Notes: a model not told the origin generated them from the sequence alone. DNA of 64,000 bases from Burkholderia sp. NRF60-BP8 (GCF_001522585.2 NZ_CP013372.1:1612001-1676000), one strand, 5' to 3'; positions 30,941 to 40,100 are shown, numbered from the stretch's first letter. Numbers and translations are program-made.

Positions 30941-31233
30941 TGCGCACGCTCACGCTCGCCCTAAAGGGCATCTACTTCGACCAGATCGCCGCCGGCACGA
31001 AGGACGAAGAGTTCCGGCTCGTGACGCCGTTCTGGCAGAAGCGGCTTCTCAACCGGACGTACGACCGGATCGTGCTGACGCGGGGCTACCCGAAGACGAG
31101 CGACACGTCTCGGCGGCTCGAACTGCCGTGGCGCGGCTTCGTCACGCGCACGATCACCCACCCGCACTTCGGATCGGAGCCGGTTGAGGTATTCGCGATC
31201 CGGGTCGCCGCCCGCACCGGAGCCTCATCATGA
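30940..31233 (+). CDS. ASCH-domain protein
   Basis: 97 residues from ATG 30940, with AGGAGG 9 bases upstream; overlaps the previous stop (TGATG). 'TLALKGIYFDQIAAGTKDEEFRL' and 'RIVLTRGYPKTSD...WRGFVTRTI' with 'FGSEPVEVFAIRV' form an ASCH (PUA-like) fold, which binds RNA or modified nucleosides. Phage ASCH proteins may handle modified bases or tRNA; no catalytic role assigned here. Confidence 0.7.
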   Translation: MRTLTLALKGIYFDQIAAGTKDEEFRLVTPFWQKRLLNRTYDRIVLTRGYPKTSDTSRRLELPWRGFVTRTITHPHFGSEPVEVFAIRVAARTGASS

Positions 31234-31379
31234 AATATCCCGACTACATCGTGATTCGCGTTAAGCGGCCCGAGGATTACGACGACGTATGCGCCGAACT
31301 GGTCGCAGAGGATTTTCTCGCGACCCATGACAACGGGCATTGGGAGTACGAGATCGCCGACGACGGAGCCTCATCATGA
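31230..31379 (+). CDS. Small acidic protein
   Basis: 49 residues from ATG 31230 (ATGA overlap). 'MKYPDYIVIRVKRPEDYDDV...EDFLATHDNGHWEYE'. Its end (GASS) and the following ATG repeat, base for base, the end of the gene upstream. Function unknown. Confidence 0.5.
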   Translation: MKYPDYIVIRVKRPEDYDDVCAELVAEDFLATHDNGHWEYEIADDGASS

Positions 31380-31642
31380 AAGAGCCGATTTTGTCGCGCG
31401 AGGAAGTGAAAGCGCTGTATTCCAAGCATTTTGCCAATCCCTACGACTTGCTGCCGCTCTGGGCGGAAGCTTTCGCCGCCGCCATCGAATCCGCATTGCT
31501 GGAGAAGCTGTGCGGGGAGCCGGTGGCATACACCACACAAGCCAACTTCGAGATGATGAAGAAGCACAACACCGGAGTGATGTATCGCGACGCTTTAGAC
31601 GGCGACATTCCGCTATACGCCCTCAACCGGAGCAAAGCATGA
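31376..31642 (+). CDS. Small phage protein of unknown function
   Basis: 88 residues from ATG 31376 (ATGA overlap). 'LSREEVKALYSKHFANPYDLLPLWAEAFAAAIESALLE' is helical; the end 'GDIPLYAL' resembles the C-terminal motif (PLY) of a widespread phage small-protein group. Function unknown. Confidence 0.5.
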   Translation: MKEPILSREEVKALYSKHFANPYDLLPLWAEAFAAAIESALLEKLCGEPVAYTTQANFEMMKKHNTGVMYRDALDGDIPLYALNRSKA

Positions 31643-31839
31643 GCACCGATATGACCGATGAGGGGTTCGCAGCGCTCAAGGCGATGGTCAACATTGCTCG
31701 CGGCATGGTGCGGCCGCGACTTTCCGAAGTGCGCGACGAGCTCGTCCGAGCTGGACATGCTGAGGCTGCTATCGACGAGGCGGTGAAGGCATGGGCCTCG
31801 TATGAAGCGAAGAAACAACGGCATGGAGGCCAATCATGA
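31639..31839 (+). CDS. Small helical protein
   Basis: 66 residues from ATG 31639 (ATGA overlap). 'ALKAMVNIARGMVRPRLSEVRDELVRAGHAEAAIDEAVKAW' looks like a short three-helix bundle. Coupled to its neighbours on both sides. Function unknown. Confidence 0.45.
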   Translation: MSTDMTDEGFAALKAMVNIARGMVRPRLSEVRDELVRAGHAEAAIDEAVKAWASYEAKKQRHGGQS

Positions 31840-32480
31840 AGATCACCGATGACATGCTGACGGACGAACGCCTGATCGAACTGGCGATCTTCCACAAGAT
31901 CCTTGGCATAGATGGGAATGGCGATGCAACTCGCTCATACGGCGGCCGAGATGACGTACTTAATCTCTGCCGAGCGGTCGCATCTGCCGCCCGCCGCACC
32001 ACGCCCGACAGGGAGTCGATCATCGAGGAGTGCGCGAAGGTTGGCGAACACGATCAAGCCGGGCCGAAGACTCTCGACCAAATTTGGGACGCTGCTATGG
32101 ATAACGCCCCTTCTTCGGTATGCACATATCGCTCGGCGCCTAGCAATGTGGTGAGCATACTCGATAAGGTGCCGAGCGTATTTTATGGCGTATCGATCGA
32201 GCAAGGACCGGACGGTGTGCGTAGCGTTCGCGTTCATGATGTCGATGACACGCCGCGAGATCGAGAGGCTGTTGCGTTTGCTTTACGAGAAGCGGCTGAC
32301 ATTATTTCGCCTTTGACCGCTTCGCCGACAGACAGTGATTGGGATGCACGGCGAAAAGTTGCCGAAGCGCTCGGGATCGTATGGCCTGGTACGCGGGACG
32401 GAAAGCGCATCGGCTACGCATGGAGCTATCTGCTCGCGTGCATTAGGACCGCCCCCACTAGCGATAAGGGAGGTGCGTAA
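31836..32480 (+). CDS. Hypothetical phage protein
   Basis: 214 residues. N-terminus 'MKITDDMLTDERLIELAIFHKILG' and 'LNLCRAVASAARR' are seen in many prophage small proteins; the middle beta-rich part (VFYGVSIEQGPDGVRSVRVHDV) and C-terminal helix are less familiar. May be a composite of two small genes. Function unknown. Confidence 0.5.
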   Translation: MKITDDMLTDERLIELAIFHKILGIDGNGDATRSYGGRDDVLNLCRAVASAARRTTPDRESIIEECAKVGEHDQAGPKTLDQIWDAAMDNAPSSVCTYRSAPSNVVSILDKVPSVFYGVSIEQGPDGVRSVRVHDVDDTPRDREAVAFALREAADIISPLTASPTDSDWDARRKVAEALGIVWPGTRDGKRIGYAWSYLLACIRTAPTSDKGGA

Positions 32481-32749
32481 TGTCTGAAAAACTGAAAATC
32501 GGTAAGGACGAACGTGTCATCACCGCGTTCGCTGAACCAGCGGCAGGACCGGGCTGGAGCAATCAGCCGATCTGGGTGATTGTCCGAGATGTCAACGGGC
32601 AGATACGCCAAGAGTGCATCCAGCCGGAGCAACAGACCTACGAGATGATGCTTCTCTATCGCGCATCGCATGAACTGCATTCGGCTATGACAATGGCCGC
32701 GAACGATGCACTTCTGCCGAAAGTGAAGCTGCCGCGGAGCAAACGATGA
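32480..32749 (+). CDS. Small phage protein
   Basis: 89 residues, ATG at the last base of the previous stop. 'DERVITAFAEPAAGPGWSNQPIWVIVRDVNGQIRQECIQP' is beta-rich; the C-terminus 'HELHSAMTMAANDALLPKV' is helical. Unknown function. Confidence 0.5.
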   Translation: MSEKLKIGKDERVITAFAEPAAGPGWSNQPIWVIVRDVNGQIRQECIQPEQQTYEMMLLYRASHELHSAMTMAANDALLPKVKLPRSKR

Positions 32750-33105
32750 TCGACCAAGACAAGATGCGGGCGCTGGCGGCACGACTGCGTGTTACGGCAA
32801 AAGACCGACATTCACACGGCCTGCTGGTAACGGCCGCCGAGATAGATGAAGCCGCCGACGCCATCGACCTCCTACTGACAGAGGTGGAAGCCACTGCGGT
32901 GGATAAGCGGGATGCGGAGCGGTATCGGGCGCTGCGGGATTTTGGCAAAGATGGCGTCAAGATGAAGCCGCCTGTTGAGCACGTACACGCGATGATTTAC
33001 AGACATGCCGTCGGCGCCATTCCCGGCTCGTGTGTCGCAACGGGAGACGAGCTTGATCGGGCTATCGACGCCGCCCTCGCGCAACGACAAGGAGAAAGAT
33101 CGTGA
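32746..33105 (+). CDS. Small helical phage protein
   Basis: 119 residues (ATGA overlap). 'LRVTAKDRHSHGLLVTAAEIDEAADAIDLLLTEVEAT' then 'DAERYRALRDFGKDG' and a C-terminal 'LDRAIDAALAQ'. This ...(RA)IDAA ending recurs in prophage small proteins. Function unknown. Confidence 0.5.
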   Translation: MIDQDKMRALAARLRVTAKDRHSHGLLVTAAEIDEAADAIDLLLTEVEATAVDKRDAERYRALRDFGKDGVKMKPPVEHVHAMIYRHAVGAIPGSCVATGDELDRAIDAALAQRQGERS

Positions 33106-33320
33106 TCTGCCGGAAAACGATGATGGAATGCTCGACGCCGAGCATGTGCGCGCCGTTCCAAGGCTGCACGCCCGCTCCGTCTGCTGTCGGCTGGACTTGC
33201 CCGACCTGCGGTAAAGGAAACGCGCCGTGGCAGCCTGTCTGCGCCAACCAGCTTTGCGGCGTGCGCCTCGATCTCGGTGCAACTGGCCGCGCCCCTGCTA
33301 GTGAGGGAGAGCAGAAATGA
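33102..33320 (+). CDS. Small Cys-rich protein
   Basis: 72 residues from a GTG at 33102. Seven Cys in pairs: 'CSTPSMCAPFQGC', 'WTCPTCGKGN', 'VCANQLCG'; probably one or two zinc sites. Start overlaps the previous stop. Function unknown. Confidence 0.5.
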   Translation: MICRKTMMECSTPSMCAPFQGCTPAPSAVGWTCPTCGKGNAPWQPVCANQLCGVRLDLGATGRAPASEGEQK

Positions 33321-33508
33321 AAAAGTTCCTCGGATTCATCGCGTCGTGGGCGCTCTTTGCAATTGGCCATGTTGTTTCCAGAGTGTGCATGACACGGCAT
33401 TGGTACGTTCCCGGAATTTACCCGATCTACAACCGACTGATGCTTGCATCGGTTGATTGCCAAGACTGGGGCGGCAAAGGCCCGTGGTCGAGATGTGACG
33501 GAGCCTGA
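33317..33508 (+). CDS. 63-residue membrane protein
   Basis: ATGA overlap with the gene before. One helix at the N-terminus (FLGFIASWALFAIGHVVSRV) followed by an aromatic, Cys-containing tail ('HWYVPGIYPIYNRLML...DCQDWGG'). Function unknown. Confidence 0.45.
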   Translation: MKKFLGFIASWALFAIGHVVSRVCMTRHWYVPGIYPIYNRLMLASVDCQDWGGKGPWSRCDGA

Positions 33509-33560
33509 ATGAACGCAGCACTGCAACGGATACTAGAGATTAGCTGGAGGGAGTGGAGAG

Positions 33561-33788
33561 ATGGCAGCCAAACTGATACCGATCAAGGAATGGGCTGCGG
33601 CAATCTTCGGGGACCATACGCCGCACCAGAACACGCTGATGCGGTGGGTGCACACGGGGAAGATTCTGCCGCGTCCGATGAAAGTGGGACGGGGGTATTT
33701 CTGCCAGCCGGACGCTGAATATGTGGATGAAACCGCAGACCGAATCAACAGGATGATCCATGGCCGCCAGACCACGAAACGCGCGTAA
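33561..33788 (+). CDS. xis: Excisionase (Xis)
   Basis: 75 residues; GGAGAG 4 bases before the ATG (with a GGAGGG further up). 'KLIPIKEWAAAIFGDHTPHQNTLMRWVHTGKILPRPMKVGRGYFCQPDAEYVD' is the winged-helix excisionase pattern. It overlaps the integrase start by 29 bases, as in other phages. It should bind the att region and turn integrase toward excision. Confidence 0.85.
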   Translation: MAAKLIPIKEWAAAIFGDHTPHQNTLMRWVHTGKILPRPMKVGRGYFCQPDAEYVDETADRINRMIHGRQTTKRA

Positions 33789-34887
33789 CCGTCCTTTGCC
33801 GCCCAATCTGTATCAGAAGAAGGACGGCTATTTCTGGTTCCGCAACCCGATCACGAAAGAGACGTTCGGCCTCGGCAGGAATAAAGAGGCTGCGATCTCT
33901 CAGGCCAAGACTGCGAACGCCGACATCGAGCGGCGCCGCGGCGATATTTCCCTGATCGCTCGCATGGATGGCGGCGACAATTTGCTGTCGAAGTGGTGTG
34001 ATGTATACGAGGAATCTCTCACGGGCCTAAAGCCGAACTCCATGAAATCGATTCGTTCTCACCTGAACGCGATCCGAAGCGATGAGATCGGCAAAATGAT
34101 CCTCATCCACATTGCACCACGCGATGTAGTTGCGTTCGTCGAACGTTGTGAGGCCACGCGTGGAGCACCCATGGCGGCCAAGATTCGATCGCGCTTGCGC
34201 GACGTTTTGCGGGTGGCAATGGAGCGTGGCGCCCTTGAGGTCGGCAAGAATCCCGTCGAGGTGACGTACAAACCAAAGGTAGTAGTGAAGCGAAGCCGCC
34301 TATCTCTGGAGACGTATCAAGCGATCCTGGCCGAGGCGAAAAGCCATAAACATCGTCTATGGGTGGCCAATGCAATCGAGCTGGCGCTAGTCACTGGTCA
34401 GCGGCTCGAAGATGTCTGTCGCATGACGTTCGAGAATGTGCATGACGGGTTTTTGTGGGTCGAGCAGACTAAGGGGAGCGGCCCGAACAAACCGAAGCTC
34501 TGTATCCCGCTATCCCTATCGCTCTCGGCGGCAGGCCTGACATTGGAAGATATCGTAAAAAGGTGCCGGGACCGAGTTGTGTCGAAGCATCTGATCCATT
34601 TTTCGCACCCCATATCGAAGGGTAAGCCAGGTTCGGCAGTGGCACCTAGAACCCTCAGCCGAGCATTCAAAGTTGCCAGAGTTGCAGCCAGGATCGCAGT
34701 CGAGAAAGATCGTACGCCCCCGACCTTCCACGAACTTCGGTCACTGGCCGCTCGCCTCTATTCCGAGCAGTACGGCAAGGACTTCGCCCAAGCCCTTCTG
34801 GGCCACAAATCGGCTGCCATGACAGCGGTCTACCGGGACTCTCGAGGTCAAGGCTGGACCGAAATCAAGATCTCGAATGGCGTTTAG
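33760..34887 (+). CDS. int: Tyrosine-type integrase
   Basis: 375 residues. N-terminal arm-binding region ('PLPPNLYQKKDGYFWFRNPIT', residues 12-32), core-binding helices (~75-155) and the catalytic domain with R215 (TGQRLED), K238, H324-x-x-R327 (FHELRS), H349 (LGHKS) and Y358 (YRDSRG): all six active-site residues are present. It lies at the prophage edge beside the disrupted FUSC gene and acts on the attachment site there. The ATG lies inside xis. No sign of decay. Confidence 0.92.
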   Translation: MAARPRNARNRPLPPNLYQKKDGYFWFRNPITKETFGLGRNKEAAISQAKTANADIERRRGDISLIARMDGGDNLLSKWCDVYEESLTGLKPNSMKSIRSHLNAIRSDEIGKMILIHIAPRDVVAFVERCEATRGAPMAAKIRSRLRDVLRVAMERGALEVGKNPVEVTYKPKVVVKRSRLSLETYQAILAEAKSHKHRLWVANAIELALVTGQRLEDVCRMTFENVHDGFLWVEQTKGSGPNKPKLCIPLSLSLSAAGLTLEDIVKRCRDRVVSKHLIHFSHPISKGKPGSAVAPRTLSRAFKVARVAARIAVEKDRTPPTFHELRSLAARLYSEQYGKDFAQALLGHKSAAMTAVYRDSRGQGWTEIKISNGV

Positions 34888-34920
34888 TTTTTGACGAATT
34901 TTGGACGAATTTTGGACGAC
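34888..34920 (+). repeat. Three 11-bp repeats next to the integrase stop
   Basis: TTTTTGACGAA (34888-34898), TTTTGGACGAA (34899-34909), TTTTGGACGAC (34910-34920), exactly in tandem. Placed between int and the prophage end, they are candidates for integrase or Xis arm sites. A 7-bp hairpin GACGGCC...GGCCGTC (34918-34937) follows. Confidence 0.6.
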
Positions 34921-34937
34921 GGCCGCAGAAGGCCGTC

Positions 34938-34985
34938 ACATAAGGGCTGTTGGAGATAGTCATATTCCGATCAGGAACACGCCGA
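34938..34985. other. Right prophage junction (attR region)
   Basis: The FUSC reading frame stays normal up to '...YILGVFLI' and then hits a stop after two codons (GI, TGA at 34960). The change from host to phage sequence must therefore be at about 34,955-34,985. The exact core needs the left end of the prophage, which is outside the window. Confidence 0.6.
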
Positions 34986-36339
34986 GGATGTAGGCCAGCA
35001 TCTCGAAGCCCGACACCGCGGGCAGCAGGATGAAGTTGCAGACGACGCCCGCGACCGCCGCGCATGCCGTGCCTTTCAGGAAACCGACGATCGCACGCAC
35101 CGAATTGGTACGGGTCGAGAACAGCGCGCTCACCACGGCCGTGATCGCGACGAACCCGCCGCCCACCGGCCACGCGGTGAAGATCCAGATCGCCGACGCG
35201 GCCAGCACCGCGATGAACGCGCGGACGCCGTTGTGACACGCGAGCACCGGATCGCGGTGGAACGCATAGCGCACGCGTGCAGGCGGCGGCACCGGCCGGT
35301 CGAGCAATGCCTGGCTCGCGAATGCACGGTCGAAGCCGCCGAGCAGCGCCGACAGCCGATCGAGCGTGAGCAGGCGCGACGTGTCCGGGCCGGCCGGCGC
35401 GGCCGCTTCGACCCGCAGTGCGTCGTCCACGCGTGCGCGCAGCGCCGCCATCTCGTGCCCGGCGTCGCCCGATACGGCGACCCGGTCGAGCACGCGTGCC
35501 GCCTCGTCGACGAGCGGTTCCGGCGTATCGCCGCCGCGCGCCGCATGCTCGCGGATCGCCAGCCCCGCGGCCTGCGCGGCGAGCACGCCGAGCGCCGCCA
35601 CGCGCAAATGGCCGATCATGTTGCGCACCGGCGGCGCGCCGGCCGCCGCATATTCGGCCGCCGTATCGAGTTCGAGCGCGTCCGCGAACAGCCGGTGCAC
35701 GGCCGCGTCGTTCGGCTCGCGGCGCAGCGCGCCCGCGCCGACCGCCACCGCGCGGTCGAGATAGCGCGCGAGTCGCGTGCGGACCTCCTTCAGCGGCGCG
35801 CCGGGTGCGAAGACCGTTTCGAACAGCGCACCGCACAGGATGCCGACCACCACGTACAAAAACCGCGCGACGGCGATGTCGAACGCATGCAGCGGCGCGG
35901 ATACCGCGTCCATCGCGACGATCGCGGCCGTATAGCCCGCGAGCACCGCCGCATACGCACGAAAATTCCGCTGGAACGTCGCGATGCCCGCGCACAGGCC
36001 GATCCACGCGGCGAGCGCGGGCAGGAACAACTGGGGCGTCTGCGCGAACGCGCTGGTCAGCGCGAGCGCCACGACCGCACCGATCGCGGTGCCGAGAATC
36101 CGGTACTGGCTCTTCGACAGCCCCATCCCGCGGCTGCCCTGCGCGACGATCCACACGGTCGAGGCGGCCCAAATCGGATCGTCGAGATTCATCCGGAACG
36201 CGATATAGAGCGCGGTCAACGACGCGGCCGTATTGCGGAGTGCGAATGCAAGCGCGCCGGGCGGCAGCGTCGGACGCGCGTCGCGCAGCGCGGCCCGGAC
36301 GGCCGCGAGCGGCGGCATGCTGGGGAAAGCGAATTTCAT
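34960..36339 (-). pseudogene. FUSC-family inner membrane transporter, cut by the prophage
   Basis: 459 codons from ATG 36339 (MKFAFPSMPPLAAVRAAL). First membrane bundle ~residues 20-150 (FALRNTAASLTALYIAFRMN, 'AASTVWIVAQGSRG'), a cytoplasmic part rich in Ala/Arg, and the start of the second bundle ('RAFIAVLAASAIWIFTAWPVGGGFVAITAVVSALF'). FUSC/AaeB-type efflux proteins usually have ~650-700 residues; here the frame ends inside the second bundle. The remaining 3' part should lie at the left end of the prophage. Divergent from a LysR gene, as for aromatic-acid exporters. The protein is unlikely to work. Confidence 0.8.
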
Positions 36340-36485
36340 CCGGCGAGCATACGGTCGCGCGGCAGCCGCCACTACGGGGCGCGGGCAGGATGCGTTATTG
36401 CGCCGGGCAGGATAATCGGCTCGATCCGCAACGTTTCGGCCCGCGACGGTAAGATGCACGCAGGCCAAACACCGAAACGAACCGC

Positions 36486-37388
36486 ATGGACCTCGAGAGC
36501 ATCCGGATATTCCTGCGCGTGGTGGAACGCGGCAGCTTCACCGCCGCGGCCACGCAGATCGACATGCCGCTCAGTCGCGCGAGCCGCAAGATCAGGCAGC
36601 TCGAGGACGACCTCGGCGTCCAGTTGCTGTACCGCACGACGCGCCGCGTGTCCGTCACCGAAGCCGGCCGCGACTATTACGAACGCTGCCTGCGCGCCGA
36701 GGAGATCCTGCTCGACGCGGATCGTCAGGTGCGCGCGCTGCGCACGGAACCCGAAGGCACGCTGCGCGTGCTGGTGCCTTACGCGATCGGCCTGTTCGAA
36801 CTGGAACCGGCGCTCGCCGAGTTTCGCCGGCGCTACCCGCTGGTCCAGCTCGTGCTGATCTACGACAACAGCGCGCTCGACCTCGTCGAACACGGCTTCG
36901 ACGTCGCGCTGCGCACCGGCGTGCTGACCGATTCCGGCTATGTCGCGCGCTCGCTCGGCTGGTCGCACGCGAAGCTCGCGGCCAGCCCGCACTATCTCGA
37001 CCGCGCCGGCCGGCCGCACACGCCGCAGGATCTCGTCGATCACGACATCCTGTTCGTCGGCCGCGACGCGCCCGGCCTGACGCTGCGCCTCACCAACGCG
37101 GCCGGCGACGTCGCCGACGTGCCGGTGCGGCCCGTGCTGATCTCGAACGAATCGGTCACGGTGCTGCGCCAGGCCGCGAGCGGCGGCGGCATCGCGCTGA
37201 TTTCGACCCACTTCACCACACGCCGGATCGAGAGCAACGAACTCGAGATCGTGCTGCCCGACTGGCATCGCACCGACGACGTCGAGCTGCACGCGCTCTA
37301 CCCGAAACGCGCGACGCTCGACAGCAAGGTGCGCGCATTCGTCGAGTTCCTGACCGAAGTCTTCACGGCGTGGCGGACCATGCCGTAG
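36486..37388 (+). CDS. LysR-type regulator divergent from the FUSC gene
   Basis: 300 residues. N-terminal wHTH 'MDLESIRIFLRVVERGSFTAAATQIDMPLSRASRKIRQLEDDLGVQLLYRTTRRVSVTEAG' is classic LysR (CrgA/DmlR-like branch). The C-terminal effector domain (~90-290) has the usual 'FDVALRTGVLTDSGYVARSL'. It starts 146 bases from the FUSC gene, opposite direction, so it probably controls that exporter in response to an aromatic compound (by analogy with AaeR). With its target broken, it may now act only on itself. Confidence 0.85.
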   Translation: MDLESIRIFLRVVERGSFTAAATQIDMPLSRASRKIRQLEDDLGVQLLYRTTRRVSVTEAGRDYYERCLRAEEILLDADRQVRALRTEPEGTLRVLVPYAIGLFELEPALAEFRRRYPLVQLVLIYDNSALDLVEHGFDVALRTGVLTDSGYVARSLGWSHAKLAASPHYLDRAGRPHTPQDLVDHDILFVGRDAPGLTLRLTNAAGDVADVPVRPVLISNESVTVLRQAASGGGIALISTHFTTRRIESNELEIVLPDWHRTDDVELHALYPKRATLDSKVRAFVEFLTEVFTAWRTMP

Positions 37389-37792
37389 GGCCGGCAATCG
37401 ATGCACGGCGGCTACATTATTGCGGTGCAGGAAAGGAATTAATGAGCGCGCAAGCGTTGATCGTCGTGCGCCGCATCGTTAGCCTGTGGCGATGAAAAAC
37501 GACCACACCCGCTACGGCAGCCACGTGCCCGCTGCCCGCCGACGCGTCACGCGCGTCGCGCCCTCCTGACCGGCGACAGCCCGCCCCGCGACGCCGGCCG
37601 CGGCTTCGCCATTCCGATTCACCGATCGAACCGACCACCGCACGCGACGGCACCGCTCGTCGGGCCGCCGTGCGGCGCGCGTGCGTCCGTCCGTTCCGCG
37701 CTTCGCCGCACTTGGCCGCACGCCTGCCCCTCACGGGCAGGCGCGGCGTACGGGGCGCACCGCACGACCTTCGTCCATCACGCAGGAACGCC
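37389..37792. other. Intergenic region without a supported gene
   Basis: 404 bases between the LysR gene and the exporter. A 25-codon frame at 37492-37569 (+) is rich in Arg and His and could be a leader peptide, but has no clear ribosome site. No terminator or strong promoter recognised. Confidence 0.4.
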
Positions 37793-39352
37793 ATGTCCTC
37801 TCCCTCGTCCTCAGGCCCGCTGTCGGGCGGCCGGCTCGTCATCGGCACGATCGCGGTATCGCTGGCGATGTTCATGAACGTGCTCGACTCGTCGATCGCG
37901 AACGTCGCGATCCCGACGATCTCGGGCGACCTCGGCGTGTCGGTCGACGAAGGCACGTGGGTGATCACGATCTTCGCGGCGGCCAACGCGGTGTCGATTC
38001 CGCTGACCGGCTGGCTCACGCAGCGCTTCGGCCAGGTACGCCTGTTCGTCGCGTCGATCCTGCTGTTCGTGCTCGCGTCGTGGCTGTGCGGAATCGCACC
38101 GAACCTGCCGACGCTGCTCGCCGCGCGGATCCTCCAGGGCGCGGTCGCGGGGCCGCTCGCGCCGCTGTCGCAGGCGCTGCTGCTCGGCGCATGGCCGCGG
38201 CAGAAGTCGTCGACGGCGCTCGCGCTGTGGTCGATGACGGCGCTCGTCGGCCCGATCGCGGGGCCATCGCTCGGCGGCTGGATCACGTACGACTACAACT
38301 GGTCGTGGATCTTCTACATCAACATTCCGGTCGGCTTCTTCGCGGCCGCCGTCACGTGGTTCGTGTTCCGCGATCGCGAATCGGCCACGCGCCGCATGCC
38401 GATCGACACGGTCGGCCTGCTCCTGCTCGTGCTGTGGGTCGCGTCGCTGCAGATCATGCTCGACAAGGGCAAGGATCTCGACTGGTTCAACTCGCCGGTG
38501 GTCGTCGCGCTGGGCATCGTCGCGCTGATCGGCTTCGCGTTCTTCCTCGTGTGGGAGCTGCACGAAGCCAACCCGATCGTCGACCTGCGACTCTTCACGC
38601 AGCGCAACTTCGCGGGCGGCACGATCGCGATCTCCGTCGCGTACGGGATGTTCTTCGGCACGCTCGTGCTGCTGCCTCAATGGATGCAGGGCTATCTCGG
38701 CTACCGCGCGGTCGATTCGGGGCTGGCCACCGCGCCGCTCGGATTCTTCGCGATCCTGCTCACGCCGGTCATGGGGCGTCTGCTGCCGCGCACCGATCCG
38801 CGCTATATCGCGACGCTCGCGTTCGTCGGCTTCGCGGTCGTCTTCATGATGCGCACGACGTTCTATACCGACGTGTCGCGCCGGGATCTCGTGCTGCCGA
38901 CGCTGTTGCAGGGCATTCCGATGGCGATGTTCTTCGTGCCGCTGACGTCGATCATCCTGTCCGGGCTGCCGCCGGAAAAGATTCCGGCCGCGGCCGGCCT
39001 GTCGAATTTCGGCCGCACGTTCTGCGGAGCGGTGGGGACGTCGCTGATCGGCAATGCGTGGAACGACCGCACGATCCTGCATCACGTGCGGCTCACCGAA
39101 CAGGCGAGCGTCACCAATCCGGTCTTCGCGCAACAGCTCGACACGAGCCGTTCGCTGCTGCACCTGAGCCCCGATTCGGCACTCGCGTTCTTCAATGCGT
39201 CGGTCGATTCGCAGGCGGCCGTAATGGGCCTGAACGACATCTTCTACGTGTCGGCGATCATCTTCATCGCGATCATCCCGCTCATCTGGATCACGAAACC
39301 GGCGCGCTCGGGCGGCGGCGATGCCGATGCGGCGGCGGCCGGCGCGCATTGA
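37793..39352 (+). CDS. DHA2-family (EmrB-like) multidrug exporter
   Basis: 519 residues from ATG 37793 (GCAGGAA upstream). 14 predicted membrane segments. Motif A-like 'GWLTQRFGQVRLF' after the second helix, motif C 'GPIAGPSLGGWI' in the fifth, and N-terminal 'LAMFMNVLDSSIANVAIPTI' typical of EmrB/QacA proteins. It pumps drugs or toxic acids out with proton uptake. No EmrA-type adaptor gene is adjacent, which is unusual for a Gram-negative EmrB. Substrate unknown. Confidence 0.88.
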   Translation: MSSPSSSGPLSGGRLVIGTIAVSLAMFMNVLDSSIANVAIPTISGDLGVSVDEGTWVITIFAAANAVSIPLTGWLTQRFGQVRLFVASILLFVLASWLCGIAPNLPTLLAARILQGAVAGPLAPLSQALLLGAWPRQKSSTALALWSMTALVGPIAGPSLGGWITYDYNWSWIFYINIPVGFFAAAVTWFVFRDRESATRRMPIDTVGLLLLVLWVASLQIMLDKGKDLDWFNSPVVVALGIVALIGFAFFLVWELHEANPIVDLRLFTQRNFAGGTIAISVAYGMFFGTLVLLPQWMQGYLGYRAVDSGLATAPLGFFAILLTPVMGRLLPRTDPRYIATLAFVGFAVVFMMRTTFYTDVSRRDLVLPTLLQGIPMAMFFVPLTSIILSGLPPEKIPAAAGLSNFGRTFCGAVGTSLIGNAWNDRTILHHVRLTEQASVTNPVFAQQLDTSRSLLHLSPDSALAFFNASVDSQAAVMGLNDIFYVSAIIFIAIIPLIWITKPARSGGGDADAAAAGAH

Positions 39353-39632
39353 TCCGCATGCACGGCGCCGGACTGCGCGCCGGCATCGCGACGACGCGAG
39401 ACGCGCCGATCACGGCGACGACCGACGCAAGCGCCCGGCCGGCAGCGGGCGCTTTGTATCGAATCGTTTCAACGCGCCGACGGTGTCGAATGCTGCGGGT
39501 ATACTCCGTCGTCAGCCGCCCGTTGCATCGTCGTCCGTCAAAAGCGGCCCGATTCCGGGCGGTTTCGTCGCGAAGCTTCGCGTTTCGCCACCCCGCGCTC
39601 CAGCCTCGATACGAGACACCCGACGACCGACC

Positions 39633-39965
39633 ATGAAACGATTCCTGCTGCTTCTTCCCGCCGCCCTGCTCGCCGCCTGCGGTTCCGCTCCGTCGTCCGA
39701 CTCGGCCGGCTCGGGTGCGGCACCGATGATCTACGTGTCGTCGCAACGCCCGGCCTACGCGATCGCGAACTGCCTCGACAGCCGCCTGTCGGGCACCGAA
39801 CAATCGCAGCACAACGGCGTGACCGACATCGCCGTCGGTTCGAATTCGTACTTCGTCACGCTGACGCCGTCGGGCAACGGCTCGGTGATCAAGGTCGTGC
39901 GCGGCTCCGGCAGCGAACCGGCCGAGGAAGCGATGCGCTACGCGGTCGCGCGCTGCGCGATCTGA
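39633..39965 (+). CDS. Small lipoprotein
   Basis: 110 residues from ATG 39633. Signal MKRFLLLLPAALLAAC with lipobox LAAC. Mature part 'YAIANCLDSRLSGTEQSQHNG', 'GSNSYFVTLTPSGNGSVIKVVRG', 'AMRYAVARCAI' with two Cys, a pattern common in small Burkholderia outer-membrane lipoproteins. Function unknown. Its 280-base upstream gap shows nothing else. Confidence 0.7.
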   Translation: MKRFLLLLPAALLAACGSAPSSDSAGSGAAPMIYVSSQRPAYAIANCLDSRLSGTEQSQHNGVTDIAVGSNSYFVTLTPSGNGSVIKVVRGSGSEPAEEAMRYAVARCAI

Positions 39966-40100
39966 CGCCCGCCGGCGCCGGGCACCCGCCCGGTCCGCCT
40001 GCCCAACGCTGCGCGCCAACCGGCGCACCAGCCGAATATTTTCATCCGGGCGCCCGTCGATGAGAGAATCGCACCACGATTCCTTTTCAATGGAGCCCGC

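Noticed and set aside
34865..36172. 435-codon frame overlapping the FUSC gene on the same strand
   Set aside because: Arg/Gly-rich out-of-frame reading; the other frame has clear membrane helices.
37681..39636. 651-codon plus-strand frame overlapping the exporter
   Set aside because: Arg/His/Asp-rich out-of-frame reading of the DHA2 gene.
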